Shown one piece after another: positions 49,296-58,837 of a DNA stretch of 64,000 nt. A program made the translations under genes and the position numbers. Location: assembly GCA_947501565.1 (NCBI GenBank), contig CANMWJ010000005.1, forward strand, positions 124,001-188,000, in the 5' to 3' direction. The notes below the pieces were generated by a model, which saw nothing but the letters and a program-made list of their open reading frames with translations, had not been told where the DNA came from and did no database searches. This DNA comes from an uncultured Marinobacterium sp. (GTDB taxonomy: Bacteria > Pseudomonadota > Gammaproteobacteria > Pseudomonadales > Balneatricaceae). Each line of letters begins with the position of its first letter. Positions within the stretch are counted from its first letter, which is position 1.

Positions 49296-50424
49296 ATTTA
49301 AACGTCATATGCCGGAAGCGAGTGACTCGCTGCGTCGCCGTCGTGCGCTCTGGAGTTACACCAACCTGGATCCGATCATGTTGCTGCTGTTGATGTTGCT
49401 GGGTGGTGTCGGGCTGGTCATTCTGTACAGCGCCTCCGGGCAGGATATGGGGTATGTCACCCGTCAGGCGATCCGTATGGGGGCCGGGTTTGGTGCGATG
49501 ATCGTGCTGGCTCAGCTCGACCCGCGATTGTTTGGCCGTTGGGCGCCCTGGTTATATGGCCTCGGTGTGATCCTGCTGATTGGTGTAATTCTGTTCGGTG
49601 TGGGTGCAAAAGGTGCGCAGCGCTGGATTCAGCTCCCCGGGTTCCGCTTCCAGCCGTCGGAGATTATGAAGTTGGTGCTGCCGTTAATGGTGGCCCAGTA
49701 TCTGGCGACAAGACCATTGCCTCCGAGCCTGAAGCACTGCTTTATCTCGTTGGTACTGATCGGTGTACCTACGGTGCTGATCATGAAACAGCCCGATCTG
49801 GGGACGTCGTTGCTGATCGCCGCGTCCGGTATTTTTGTGTTGCTGTTCTCAGGGGTGCGTTGGCGTTATGTATTCGCCGCGCTGGGTGCCGCGGCGGCTG
49901 CGTTGCCGGGCCTCTGGATGGTGATGAAGGAGTATCAGAAGCAGCGTGTAATGACGTTCCTTGATCCGGAGAGTGACCCGCTGGGATCGGGCTGGAACAT
50001 CATCCAGTCGAAAACCGCGATCGGCTCGGGCGGCGTTACCGGCAAAGGCTGGCTGGAAGGCACGCAGTCCCAGCTGGATTTCCTGCCGGAATCACAGACC
50101 GACTTTATTATCGCGGTCATCGCGGAAGAGTGGGGCATGATCGGTGTGGTGGCGTTGTTGGCGCTTTACCTGGCGATCATCGCGCGTGGCCTCTGGATGG
50201 CGGTGAATGTGCAACATAGTTTTGGCCGACTGGTGGCCGGTAGTGTTACGCTCACATTTTTCGTCTATGTTTTCGTAAACATCGGTATGGTCAGCGGACT
50301 GTTACCGGTGGTGGGTGTACCGCTGCCTCTGATAAGTTATGGCGGTACATCGTTGGTAACGCTTATGGCCGGTTTTGGTTTGTTGATGTCGGTACACAGC
50401 CATAAGACGATGATGCTCAGGTGA
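49282..50424 (+). CDS. rodA: Rod shape-determining glycosyltransferase RodA
   Basis: A 380-residue SEDS polymerase with about ten helices. It shows GGVGLVILYSA, QPDLGTSLL, GKGWLEGTQSQLDFLPESQTDFI and PLPLISYGGTS. It polymerises lipid II and pairs with the upstream PBP2. An alternative ATG ten codons downstream exists; the first is used to keep the overlap with mrdA. Confidence 0.96.
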   Translation: MTTTEFKRHMPEASDSLRRRRALWSYTNLDPIMLLLLMLLGGVGLVILYSASGQDMGYVTRQAIRMGAGFGAMIVLAQLDPRLFGRWAPWLYGLGVILLIGVILFGVGAKGAQRWIQLPGFRFQPSEIMKLVLPLMVAQYLATRPLPPSLKHCFISLVLIGVPTVLIMKQPDLGTSLLIAASGIFVLLFSGVRWRYVFAALGAAAAALPGLWMVMKEYQKQRVMTFLDPESDPLGSGWNIIQSKTAIGSGGVTGKGWLEGTQSQLDFLPESQTDFIIAVIAEEWGMIGVVALLALYLAIIARGLWMAVNVQHSFGRLVAGSVTLTFFVYVFVNIGMVSGLLPVVGVPLPLISYGGTSLVTLMAGFGLLMSVHSHKTMMLR

Positions 50425-50446
50425 CGATTGAGGGAATGGGGACTGT

Positions 50447-51463
50447 ATGAAACCGCTGAAGAACCAACTGTTGTCTGTTGTGATGGGAACCGCCGTGCTG
50501 TTACAGGCGGGTTGTGCCACCTCGGCTGTGAAAGCGCCGGGTTATGTCGGGCACCCTGACGCAAAAGCTTTTATTCAGGAGATGAGCGAAGAGGGATTCG
50601 ACAGAGCTTATCTCGAATCTCTGCTGGCTAAGGCAGAGCGCCAGGAGTCGATCCTGAAAGCGATCTCCCGTCCGGTGGAACGTCGCCTGACCTGGGGCGA
50701 ATATCGGAAGATCTTTATCCAGCCGAAACGGATCAACCGCGGCGTTGCCTTCTGGCAGGAGCATGCTGCTGCGCTGAAGAAAGCGGAAGAAACCTATGGT
50801 GTACCTGCCGAATATATTGTGGCGATCATCGGTGTCGAAACCCACTACGGCCGTATTATGGGTAAGTACCGGGTGTTGGACTCGCTGGCAACGCTGGGTT
50901 TTGATTACCCGAGGCGGGCTAATTTCTTCCGCGGGCAGCTGAAAGAGTACCTGCGCATGACACGAGATGAGCAGATCGATCCGCTCTCGCTGACCGGTTC
51001 CTACGCTGGTGCCATGGGGTATGGACAGTTTATCCCTTCCAGTTTCCGTAACTTTGCCATCGACTTCGACGGTGATGGTAAGCGCAATATCTGGAGCAAT
51101 CCAACCGACGCCATCGGCAGTGTTGCCAACTATTTTGCTGAGCACGGCTGGAGAAAAGGTGCGGCACCGCTGAATAGCGTACGGATCAAGAATCCGAAAG
51201 CGGATGAAGCTTGGTTTAACGATGGGCTGAAACCCAAAGTGACGCTGGGCCAGTGGGCTGCGCGTGGCATTCTGGCACAGCCAAAGGGCGAAGCTGACCA
51301 ATTGGCGACGCTGATGAAACTGGAAACTGAGGGCAAATATCAGTACCTGTTTGGCCTGCATAACTTCTATGTGATTACCCGCTATAACCACAGCCGCCTG
51401 TACGCGATGGCTGTGCATGAACTGAGTCAGGCGGTTAAGAACGAGTACGGAAAAGGTTCCTGA
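50447..51463 (+). CDS. mltB: Membrane-bound lytic murein transglycosylase B
   Basis: A 338-residue lipoprotein (lipobox LQAGC near residue 23). The catalytic Glu lies in AIIGVETHYGR, and GAMGYGQFIPSSF and YAVNYF-like segments (SVANYFAEHGW) complete the family. It cleaves murein strands in the periplasm. Its stop overlaps rlpA by one base. Confidence 0.95.
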   Translation: MKPLKNQLLSVVMGTAVLLQAGCATSAVKAPGYVGHPDAKAFIQEMSEEGFDRAYLESLLAKAERQESILKAISRPVERRLTWGEYRKIFIQPKRINRGVAFWQEHAAALKKAEETYGVPAEYIVAIIGVETHYGRIMGKYRVLDSLATLGFDYPRRANFFRGQLKEYLRMTRDEQIDPLSLTGSYAGAMGYGQFIPSSFRNFAIDFDGDGKRNIWSNPTDAIGSVANYFAEHGWRKGAAPLNSVRIKNPKADEAWFNDGLKPKVTLGQWAARGILAQPKGEADQLATLMKLETEGKYQYLFGLHNFYVITRYNHSRLYAMAVHELSQAVKNEYGKGS

Positions 51464-52275
51464 TGCGCTTTTACGCTGCGTTACTTGCGCTGCTACTGTT
51501 GGCGGGGTGTTCCTCCGACGGCGGCCGATACGCCATGAAACACGACCGGGGGCCCGATCGCGAGGTGGACGTCTCCGCGGTTCGGGATGCGGTACCGCGT
51601 GTTGAGCCGAAAAGCCGTGGTGGCAATAAAAGCCCGTACAAGGTACTTGGTAAGACCTACCACATCATGGACAGTGCTCAGGGTTACAAAGAGCGCGGTG
51701 GGGCCTCCTGGTACGGTAAAAAATTTCACGGTCACACCACATCCAACGGTGAGGTGTACAACATGTACGCTATGACGGCGGCCCACAAAAGCCTGCCGTT
51801 GCCGACCTACGTTCGCGTGACCAATCTTAGCAACGGTAAGCAGGTGATCGTGCGGGTTAATGACCGTGGTCCTTTCCACCCGGGCCGTATTATTGATCTG
51901 TCCTACGCCGCCGCGTCTAAGTTGGGCATGTTGCGAAATGGCACCGCCAAAGTGGAGGTGGAAGCGATCGATCCGCGCAGCTGGCGTAAAACCAAAACAT
52001 TGATCGCTAATGCCGGGGTACCCGTGCGTGATGCCGCTGCGGGACGTTACCTGCAGGTGGGCGCGTACAGCACGCGTACGGCGGCAGAGCGGGTGGGCAG
52101 TGCAGTAAAGGCACTAACCGGCGAACCTGTTGTCATACGCAATCACCAATTGAATGGACGAGTACTCTACCGGGTCCGGCTTGGGCCGGTTAGCTCGGAT
52201 AACCGGGCAAGGACGCTGATCGATCAGCTGGAAGGGGCTGGTTATTCTGGTGCACAGCTGGTGGACTTAAACTAG
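51463..52275 (+). CDS. rlpA: Septal-ring lytic transglycosylase RlpA
   Basis: A 270-residue lipoprotein (lipobox LLAGC near residue 15). The double-psi beta-barrel has GGASWYGKKFHGHTTSNGE and VRVNDRGPFHPGRIIDLS with the catalytic Asp. A C-terminal SPOR domain (YLQVGAYSTRTAAERV) binds denuded peptidoglycan. Coupled to mltB by TGATG. Confidence 0.95.
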   Translation: MRFYAALLALLLLAGCSSDGGRYAMKHDRGPDREVDVSAVRDAVPRVEPKSRGGNKSPYKVLGKTYHIMDSAQGYKERGGASWYGKKFHGHTTSNGEVYNMYAMTAAHKSLPLPTYVRVTNLSNGKQVIVRVNDRGPFHPGRIIDLSYAAASKLGMLRNGTAKVEVEAIDPRSWRKTKTLIANAGVPVRDAAAGRYLQVGAYSTRTAAERVGSAVKALTGEPVVIRNHQLNGRVLYRVRLGPVSSDNRARTLIDQLEGAGYSGAQLVDLN

Positions 52276-52411
52276 TCGGTTCAGTAAAGTTGTGCACGTT
52301 TGACCTGTGTCTCCGGTAAACGGCTTCACGAAGTGAATTTGGTGCCTCTATCGTGCTGAGTTGGCTTCGGGTAGCGTGAATCACAATCCAGAATTCCGTG
52401 TTTAGGTAACG

Positions 52412-53566
52412 ATGTTTAAAGCAGATATAAGACCCCTGATCCTATTCGTATTGACTCTGTTTGCGTTCAATACACAGGCCGCGTCCCTGATTCCCGCTGC
52501 TCCCCAGATCGCCGCCAAGGCGTATGTGGTCATGGATGCCGATACCGGTGAGGTGATCGCCGAGAAAAACGCTAACCGGAGTTTCCCACCTGCCAGTCTG
52601 ACCAAACTGATGACCTCCTATGTGCTGGCGTATGAGCTGGGCAAAGGCAATATCAGCAAAAGTGATCTGGTGCTGGTGAGTGAAAAAGCGTGGCGTACCC
52701 CAGGGTCGCGTATGTTTATCCGCGAAGGCACCCAGGTTCGTCTGGAAGATCTGATGAAAGGCATGATCATTCAGTCCGGTAACGATGCGTCTGTTGCTGT
52801 TGCGGAGCATATTGCAGGCAGTGAGTCTGCGTTTTCCGACCTGATGAACCAGCACGCCGACCTGCTGGGAATGAGTAGCAGTACTTTCCGCAATGCCACC
52901 GGTCTGCCGAAAGAGGGGCATGTATCCTCTGCAATGGATATGGCCCTGCTGGGCCGCGCGATCATCCAGCGCTACCCGGAACACTACGGTACCTATTCAG
53001 AGAAGTACTTTACCTATAATAAGATTCGCCAGCCTAACCGCAACAAACTGCTGTGGCGTGATAAAACCGTGGATGGTATGAAAACCGGCCATACCGATGC
53101 TGCCGGATACTGCCTGGTAGCCTCCGCTAAGCGTGATGGCATGCGTCTGATCTCCGTGGTGATGGGAACCCGTAGCGAGGAAGCACGCGCTCAGGAGAGC
53201 CAGAAGTTGCTCTCTTACGCATTCCGCTACTACCGCACCCACAAGCTCTATAATGCAAATGAGTCACTGGAAAACGCGAAAGTGTGGTCCGGTGTGCGTG
53301 ATCAGGTGCGTGTTGGCCCGGCGGAAGAACTGGCAGTGACCATCCCGCGTGGTCAGCTGGATCAGCTGCAGGCGGTGATGGATATCGACCGTGTGATCAA
53401 GGCGCCGGTTACCAAAGGCAAAGTGTATGGCAAGGTCAACGTGTTGCTGAATGGCGAGGTGGTACGCGAAGTACCGCTGGTGGCGCTGGAGGATATTCCT
53501 GAAGGTGGCTTACTGAAGCGTATCTGGCACGCGATCATGCTGTTCTTTATGAACCTGATCGGATAA
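52412..53566 (+). CDS. dacA: D-alanyl-D-alanine carboxypeptidase (PBP5/6)
   Basis: A 384-residue DD-carboxypeptidase. A signal peptide ends near TQA (residue 23). Active-site motifs are ASLTKL (SxxK), SGNDA (SxN) and MKTGHTD (KTG). A C-terminal domain and an amphipathic/hydrophobic tail (IWHAIMLFFMNL) anchor it to the inner membrane. The 137-base gap from rlpA may hold its own promoter, with no clear boxes. Confidence 0.95.
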   Translation: MFKADIRPLILFVLTLFAFNTQAASLIPAAPQIAAKAYVVMDADTGEVIAEKNANRSFPPASLTKLMTSYVLAYELGKGNISKSDLVLVSEKAWRTPGSRMFIREGTQVRLEDLMKGMIIQSGNDASVAVAEHIAGSESAFSDLMNQHADLLGMSSSTFRNATGLPKEGHVSSAMDMALLGRAIIQRYPEHYGTYSEKYFTYNKIRQPNRNKLLWRDKTVDGMKTGHTDAAGYCLVASAKRDGMRLISVVMGTRSEEARAQESQKLLSYAFRYYRTHKLYNANESLENAKVWSGVRDQVRVGPAEELAVTIPRGQLDQLQAVMDIDRVIKAPVTKGKVYGKVNVLLNGEVVREVPLVALEDIPEGGLLKRIWHAIMLFFMNLIG

Positions 53567-53591
53567 ATTTATCCATCGCTGATGAGCAGGG

Positions 53592-53619
53592 ATGCCCGCA
53601 TCTGAAAGGATGTGGGCAT
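53592..53619 (+). terminator. Stem-loop between dacA and dat
   Basis: An 11-bp stem with one G-U pair (53592-53602 with 53609-53619) and a six-base loop. Only scattered T residues follow, so it may be a weak terminator or a processing site. Confidence 0.5.
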
Positions 53620-53634
53620 TTGCATTTATAGGCT

Positions 53635-54489
53635 ATGAATATCGTATATCTGAATGGTGTGTATCTGCCCGCCGAAGACGCGAAGATCTCCGTATTTGAC
53701 CGGGGATTCCTCTTTGGTGACAGCGTATACGAGGTGATGCCCTACTATCAGGGTGTTGGCTTCCGGCTACAGGAGCACCTGGAGCGGTTGCAGCACAGCC
53801 TGCGGGCGTTGCAGATCCAGCTGGAGCTGGACTGGGAAACACTGCTGGATGAGTTGGTCTGGCAGAACGGTGGTGGCAACCTGTCTGTGTATCTGCAGAT
53901 CACGCGTGGTAGTGCCGGGAAACGCAGTCATAGCTACGCGGATGATCTGCAGCCGACGGTGTTTGCATGCTGCACACCGATCCGGGATATCTACAAAGAT
54001 GGCCCGGAAGACATTGAGCCGATACGCGCCATTGTCACCGCAGACCTCCGCTGGCACCGATGTGATATCAAATCTACCTGCCTGCTGCCCAATATCCTCG
54101 TGGTGCATCAGGCACAGGCACAGCAGGCCGATGAGGCGCTGATGATGCGTGACGGCAAGTTGACCGAAGGCTCATCCTGCAATCTGTTTGTGATTCAGCG
54201 TGGCGTGATCTACACCCCCAAGCGCAGCTCCGAGATTCTCGGTGGCATTACGCGCGAGCTGATTCTGCAGCTGGCTGATGAGCACGGAATCCCCTATCAG
54301 GAGGTGGATCTGGACTACGATGCGCTGATCGGTGCAGATGAGGTCTGGATCTCAAGTTCTACCCGCGGGGTGGTCCCGGTAATCAGCGTGGATGACCAGC
54401 CCATTGGTGATGGCGGCAAAGGGCCGCTGTGGAAAGATATGTTTGAACTGTTTACCCGCTATCAGCAGAAGCTGATGACCGGAATGTAG
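53635..54489 (+). CDS. dat: D-amino acid aminotransferase
   Basis: A 284-residue fold-IV PLP transaminase. It shows VFDRGFLFGDSVYEV, the PLP Lys in DIKSTCLLPN, and LTEGSSCNLFVI and GITRELIL. It probably makes D-glutamate or D-alanine for cell wall. Branched-chain or aminodeoxychorismate relatives are less likely. Starts in the weak stem-loop's downstream flank; coupled to ybeD after eight bases. Confidence 0.9.
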   Translation: MNIVYLNGVYLPAEDAKISVFDRGFLFGDSVYEVMPYYQGVGFRLQEHLERLQHSLRALQIQLELDWETLLDELVWQNGGGNLSVYLQITRGSAGKRSHSYADDLQPTVFACCTPIRDIYKDGPEDIEPIRAIVTADLRWHRCDIKSTCLLPNILVVHQAQAQQADEALMMRDGKLTEGSSCNLFVIQRGVIYTPKRSSEILGGITRELILQLADEHGIPYQEVDLDYDALIGADEVWISSSTRGVVPVISVDDQPIGDGGKGPLWKDMFELFTRYQQKLMTGM

Positions 54490-54497
54490 AAGAGAAT

Positions 54498-54785
54498 ATG
54501 AGCAACAAAGTAGAGAGCAACCCAGAAGCCCCTAAAATCGAATTTCCCTGCGCTGACTACCCGATCAAGGTGTTGGGACGTGGTGGCGACGATTTCAAGG
54601 GATTTGTGATCGAGATCGTGCAGATCTATGCGCCGGATCTGGACCTGAAAACGGTATCCGTTCAGGACAGCAAGAAAGGCACCTTCCAGTCAGTACGCTT
54701 TTCCATCACCGCAACCGGCGAAGATCAGCTGCGCGCGTTGCACAAAGCCCTGATGGACAGTGGCCGCGTAACGATGGTGATCTGA
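54498..54785 (+). CDS. ybeD: DUF493 protein YbeD
   Basis: A 95-residue small alpha/beta protein (ferredoxin-like fold) with FPCADYPIKVLGRG and YTSVRFSITATGEDQL-like wording (FQSVRFSITATGEDQLRALH here). Function unknown. It lies directly before lipB as in E. coli; lipB starts at the next base after its stop. Confidence 0.92.
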   Translation: MSNKVESNPEAPKIEFPCADYPIKVLGRGGDDFKGFVIEIVQIYAPDLDLKTVSVQDSKKGTFQSVRFSITATGEDQLRALHKALMDSGRVTMVI

Positions 54786-55436
54786 ATGTCGATCAATGAA
54801 CAGGTTCTGATTCGCGAGCTGGGTATCGAACCCTACCAGCCAACGTGGGAGAAGATGCAGGCGTTTACTGCAGAGCGTGATGAAAGCACCCGTGACGAGA
54901 TCTGGCTGCTCCAGCACGAACCGGTATTTACCCAGGGCCAGGCGGGTAAGGCCGAACACCTGATCTCGACCGGTGATATCCCTGTAGTACAGGTGGACCG
55001 CGGTGGTCAGGTGACCTACCACGGTCCGGGGCAGTTGATCGTTTATCTGTTGATTAATCTGCGCCGCCGTAAAATGGGTGTGCGTGAGATCGTCGATGTG
55101 ATGGAGAAGTCGCTGGTGGCACTGCTGGCGGATTACGGTATCGACGCTTACGCCAAGCCGGATGCGCCCGGTGTTTACGTCAACGATGCAAAGATCGCTT
55201 CATTAGGGCTGCGTGTCCGCCGTGGTTGCTCCTTTCATGGTCTGGCGTTGAATCTGGATATGGATCTGGAACCCTTCCTGCGGATCAACCCTTGCGGTTA
55301 TGCCGGAATGCAGATGACGCAGCTGGCTGAGCTGACTGAAATGCCACCAATTAATCAGCTGATGAAAGACCTAGTAAACCACTTGGTTAATAAAATAGGG
55401 TATAATCAGGTCTCTTTTACCGACGTTTTGGAATAA
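54786..55436 (+). CDS. lipB: Octanoyl-[ACP]:protein N-octanoyltransferase
   Basis: A 216-residue enzyme that moves octanoate from ACP to lipoyl domains. It shows [13 protein letters not shown], the Lys in [13 protein letters not shown] and the active Cys in NPCGYAGM. Abuts ybeD; nine bases from lipA. Confidence 0.96.
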   Translation: MSINEQVLIRELGIEPYQPTWEKMQAFTAERDESTRDEIWLLQHEPVFTQGQAGKAEHLISTGDIPVVQVDRGGQVTYHGPGQLIVYLLINLRRRKMGVREIVDVMEKSLVALLADYGIDAYAKPDAPGVYVNDAKIASLGLRVRRGCSFHGLALNLDMDLEPFLRINPCGYAGMQMTQLAELTEMPPINQLMKDLVNHLVNKIGYNQVSFTDVLE

Positions 55437-55444
55437 AGGTCACT

Positions 55445-56434
55445 ATGTCCCAGAATACTGAAAGTAAGGCTACCTCAGCACCGAAGCGGGCTGAACAGGG
55501 TGTCAAACTGCGCGGTGCGGAAAAGGTCGCGCGTATCCCGGTGAAGGTAATCCCGACCGAGAAAGACGAAATGCCTCGCAAGCCGGACTGGCTGCGCGTA
55601 CGTATGGGATCTAACAAAGAGGTGCAGCGGATCAAATCCAAGCTGCGCAACCACAAGCTGGCGTCGGTATGCGAAGAAGCCAGTTGCCCGAATCTGGGTG
55701 AGTGCTTCAGCCACGGTACGGCAACCTTCATGATAATGGGGGATATCTGTACCCGTCGCTGCCCGTTCTGTGATGTGGCACACGGTCGTCCGAATCCGCT
55801 GGCTGAAAACGAACCCCGTGAACTGGCAGAGGCAATTGCTGATATGGGGCTGCGCTACGTCGTAGTCACCTCGGTGGACCGTGATGACCTGCGTGATGGC
55901 GGTGCCGAGCATTTTGCCAACTGCGTGCGCGAAACACGCGAGCGTGTCCCGAACATCCAGATCGAAACCCTGGTACCCGATTTCCGCGGCCGTATGGATA
56001 TCGCCATCGATATCATGACGGAAACCCCGCCGGACGTATTTAACCACAACATGGAAACAGTGCCTGCGCTGTACAAGAAAGTCCGTCCTGGCGCTGATTA
56101 CCAGTGGTCACTGGAGCTGCTCAAGAAGTACAAGGCGCGTAACCCTGAAGTTCGTACCAAGTCCGGATTGATGGTCGGCATTGGCGAGACCAACGAAGAG
56201 ATCATTCAGGTAATGAAGGACCTGCGCGCGCATGATGTGGATATGCTGACCATCGGTCAATATCTGCAACCAAGTCGTGATCACCTCAAAGTGGAGCGCT
56301 TTGTGACCCCGGAAGAGTTTGATGAGTTCTCCCGTCTGGCAAAAGAGATGGGCTTCAAACATGCAGCCTGTGGCCCGCTGGTGCGCTCCTCCTATCACGC
56401 TGACCTGCAGGCCAAAGGGGAAGAGGTTAAATAA
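55445..56434 (+). CDS. lipA: Lipoyl synthase
   Basis: A 329-residue radical-SAM enzyme. The auxiliary cluster motif is in [12 protein letters not shown], the radical-SAM cluster in [10 protein letters not shown], and the C-terminal RSSY serine ligand is present. It inserts sulfur at C6 and C8 of protein-bound octanoate. A clear terminator follows. Confidence 0.97.
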   Translation: MSQNTESKATSAPKRAEQGVKLRGAEKVARIPVKVIPTEKDEMPRKPDWLRVRMGSNKEVQRIKSKLRNHKLASVCEEASCPNLGECFSHGTATFMIMGDICTRRCPFCDVAHGRPNPLAENEPRELAEAIADMGLRYVVVTSVDRDDLRDGGAEHFANCVRETRERVPNIQIETLVPDFRGRMDIAIDIMTETPPDVFNHNMETVPALYKKVRPGADYQWSLELLKKYKARNPEVRTKSGLMVGIGETNEEIIQVMKDLRAHDVDMLTIGQYLQPSRDHLKVERFVTPEEFDEFSRLAKEMGFKHAACGPLVRSSYHADLQAKGEEVK

Positions 56435-56468
56435 CTCTTTCTGTCGCGATCACGCTACAAGCGAACGT

Positions 56469-56496
56469 AAAAAGGAGCCTATCGGCTCCTTTTTTG
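56469..56496 (+). terminator. Rho-independent terminator after lipA
   Basis: AAAAGGAGCC and GGCTCCTTTT form a stem with a TATC loop and T run. Confidence 0.93.
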
Positions 56497-56584
56497 TACG
56501 GGTTAACACTTATTCTCTGTTGCTATATTGCACTGACTTTCACTTCTAATTATATTAGCCGTAACTTAATTAGGGGGACTTAAC

Positions 56585-57022
56585 ATGGCAGCAAACAAAA
56601 CCATCTCCGTAACCGCGTCTATGGGCGGTAGCAGCGTCGTTCAGGCAAATATCCGTGAACACCGTGTCGTGATCGATCAGCCAACTGCGGCAGGTGGTAC
56701 GAACGAAGGCCCAACTCCTCTGGAATACTTCCTCTTCTCACTGGCAGGTTGTATCGCCAGCATCGCACGTATCGCCGCTATGCAGCAGAAGATCGAGCTG
56801 CGTGGTATGGAGCTGAAAGTGGATGCGACGCTGAACCCGGCGGGCCTGCTGGGCAAGCCAACTGATGATCGTGTTGGTTTTCAGACAATCAGCGTTGATG
56901 CCAGCATTGATGCTGATATGAACGAAGAGGAGAAAAAGGTATTCCTGGATGCTGTATGTGATCGTTGTCCGCTGCACGATAACATCAAGCTGGAAACCCG
57001 CGTAGATCACCAGCTGGTCTAA
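56585..57022 (+). CDS. OsmC-family peroxiredoxin-like protein
   Basis: A 145-residue OsmC/YhfA-type protein. The two redox cysteines sit in LAGCIAS and CDRCPLHDN. It reduces organic hydroperoxides or is a stress-related relative. AGGGGGAC precedes the ATG. A strong terminator follows. Confidence 0.9.
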   Translation: MAANKTISVTASMGGSSVVQANIREHRVVIDQPTAAGGTNEGPTPLEYFLFSLAGCIASIARIAAMQQKIELRGMELKVDATLNPAGLLGKPTDDRVGFQTISVDASIDADMNEEEKKVFLDAVCDRCPLHDNIKLETRVDHQLV

Positions 57023-57041
57023 CCTGATATGCTTTTTTGAT

Positions 57042-57066
57042 AAACCGGCTTCGGCCGGTTTTTTTG
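57042..57066 (+). terminator. Rho-independent terminator after OsmC gene
   Basis: AACCGGC, loop TTCG, GCCGGTT, then a T run: a UUCG-capped intrinsic terminator. Confidence 0.94.
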
Positions 57067-57067
57067 T

Positions 57068-57089
57068 GCCCGTTCGGGCTGTTTTTTCT
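57068..57089 (+). terminator. Second tandem terminator
   Basis: GCCC, loop GTTC, GGGC followed by TGTTTTTTCTT, directly after the first terminator. Confidence 0.6.
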
Positions 57090-57410
57090 TATGCACAGTA
57101 TCTGTTGATAACCATGGGTATAAACCCGGTATAGCCTTGGTGCATCAGGCTGTATGTCCCGTATTTACTGGCTTTAAGCGCATAGAGTGTTTTCTGAACA
57201 GTGTTATTAACTTTCTGGGCGTGGGAAAAAAGTCAATCTTTTACTGTATTTTCAGGAGCTTATTTCACAGAGTTTATCGGCTTTATTAACATGGGTTATC
57301 CCCGGATTCTGGGGGTTAATATGTGGATAAGCCTTGGGTAAGCACAGCCGTCCCAGAGGCTATCGTGGATCTGCAAAGTGATGGATTTATGACCTGAAAA
57401 GCAGACCTGT
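57089..57410. other. AT-rich convergent gap with DnaA-box-like sites
   Basis: No convincing gene is seen in these roughly 320 bases between two convergent genes. Two sites match the DnaA-box consensus TTATNCACA: 57089-57097 (TTATGCACA, plus) and 57322-57330 (TGTGGATAA, minus, perfect R1-type). TGTTGATAA at 57103-57111 is one base off. TTATCCCCG at 57296-57304 is weaker. The area is rich in A and T. It may be a DnaA-binding or titration site, or nothing. Confidence 0.35.
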
Positions 57411-57740
57411 CTATTTCGATTGCTGATGTTGTTGCCGTGTCTTTATGAGGTAGGTGGCAATGGCGTCTGCCTGCTCGTCGCTCAGGTTGCTGAAGGTCGG
57501 CATGGAGTGCGTCGTGTTGTATCCATACTTAATCACCAGCAGGATCTCGTAGTCTTTCAATGACGTGTCGGTGAGGGGAAGATTTTCGAGATAGTCGCCA
57601 AGTCCGCGGGCCTTATGGCAACCCTGGCAGTAATAGGCGTAAAGTTCGTCACCCTGGCTTAGTTTGGAGGGATCCAGCTCTCGATCACAGCCGCTGAGGC
57701 ATGCCAGCGACAGTACAAAGAACAGAGCGTTAATGCGCAT
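57411..57740 (-). CDS. c-type cytochrome lipoprotein
   Basis: A 109-residue monohaem cytochrome. The lipobox LSGC near residue 18 gives a lipid anchor, haem site CQGCH follows at about residue 38, and a distal Met is in HSMPTF. It carries electrons at the periplasmic face. Separate from other respiratory genes here. Confidence 0.88.
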   Translation of the reverse strand: MRINALFFVLSLACLSGCDRELDPSKLSQGDELYAYYCQGCHKARGLGDYLENLPLTDTSLKDYEILLVIKYGYNTTHSMPTFSNLSDEQADAIATYLIKTRQQHQQSK

Positions 57741-57811
57741 GGCTAAGTCCTTTTGGACAATTTGGAATGCGGTGATCTACCACACATTGCCCTAAGCATA
57801 GCGCAGAACGA

Positions 57812-58837
57812 TCAGTTTGCGGGAATTGCGAGTCGCACGCCGCTCAGTTGCATGCAGATGGAGGAGAGTAATACCCAGGGGTCACCCTGAGCTGCGCCTT
57901 TGATGATCTTGTCGACTTCGCCGCAATCGTGCATCAGCTGTTCCAGCGCGGACAGGCGGATGCGTTGTGCAGCCCGGCCCAGCTGAGGTTTACGTTTACC
58001 CCAGATCTTTTCGCGCTGACAGAGGCTGTCGAAGCTCATTCCACCGGCCTGGCCGAGGTGGATGTTGTAGAGTGCACGCACCTCGCGCACAACGGCCCAG
58101 AGTACGATCGGCGCTTCCGTGCCGTCCTGTCGCAATACCTGCAGGATCTTATTGCAGCGAGCGCCCTGGCCCAGCAGTGCCGCTTCGGTGAGACCGTAAA
58201 TATCGTAGCGGGAGCTGTCGGAGACCGCGTCGATCACATCGTCAGCGGTAACCTGGCGGTCCGGGTAGAGCAGGGCAAGTTTTTGCAGCTCCTGCTTGGC
58301 TGCAAGCAGGTTACCTTCAATACGATCAGTGAGCAGCGCAACAGCCTCTTCATCCAGCTGCAATCCGATCTGTGCGGCGCGCTGACGGATCCAGTGAGGG
58401 AGTTGATTGGCCTCGATCGGCCACAACTCTACGATCATGCCCTGATTATCGATCGCTTTAAACCAGGCGGACTTTTTACTGCTGCCGTCCAGCTTGTCGG
58501 CGATGATTAGCAGGACATTGTCGGGGGAGGGGGAGGCCAGGTACTGGCGCAGCATTTCGCTGGCTTGTTTGCTCAGCTTAGCGCTACCGAGACGCAGTTC
58601 AATTACTTTGCGTTCGGCAAACAGCGAGAGGGCGTTGGCGCACTCAAGCAGGTATTCCCACTTGAAACCGCCATCCACATGCAGCACTTCCCGTTCGGTA
58701 AAACCTTGTTGTTTGAAGTGGGTGCGCAGCAGGTCGCAACACTCTTCGGATAAAAGGGGTTCGTCACCGGTAATCAGATAAACCGGCTGAATGGTGTCGC
58801 TCAGCCGGTTCGCGAGCTGTTCGGCTTTTACCTTCAT
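57812..58837 (-). CDS. holA: DNA polymerase III delta subunit
   Basis: A 341-residue clamp-loader subunit. It shows PVYLITGDEPLLSEECCD near the start and NVLLIIADKLDGSSKKSAW. It opens the beta clamp. Its ATG overlaps the lptE stop by four bases. Confidence 0.95.
   Translation of the reverse strand: MKVKAEQLANRLSDTIQPVYLITGDEPLLSEECCDLLRTHFKQQGFTEREVLHVDGGFKWEYLLECANALSLFAERKVIELRLGSAKLSKQASEMLRQYLASPSPDNVLLIIADKLDGSSKKSAWFKAIDNQGMIVELWPIEANQLPHWIRQRAAQIGLQLDEEAVALLTDRIEGNLLAAKQELQKLALLYPDRQVTADDVIDAVSDSSRYDIYGLTEAALLGQGARCNKILQVLRQDGTEAPIVLWAVVREVRALYNIHLGQAGGMSFDSLCQREKIWGKRKPQLGRAAQRIRLSALEQLMHDCGEVDKIIKGAAQGDPWVLLSSICMQLSGVRLAIPAN

Noticed and set aside
57022-57410. Replication origin
   Set aside because: DnaA-box-like sites are present, but there are too few, no GATC cluster, and none of the usual neighbours (dnaA, gyrB, gidA, parAB).
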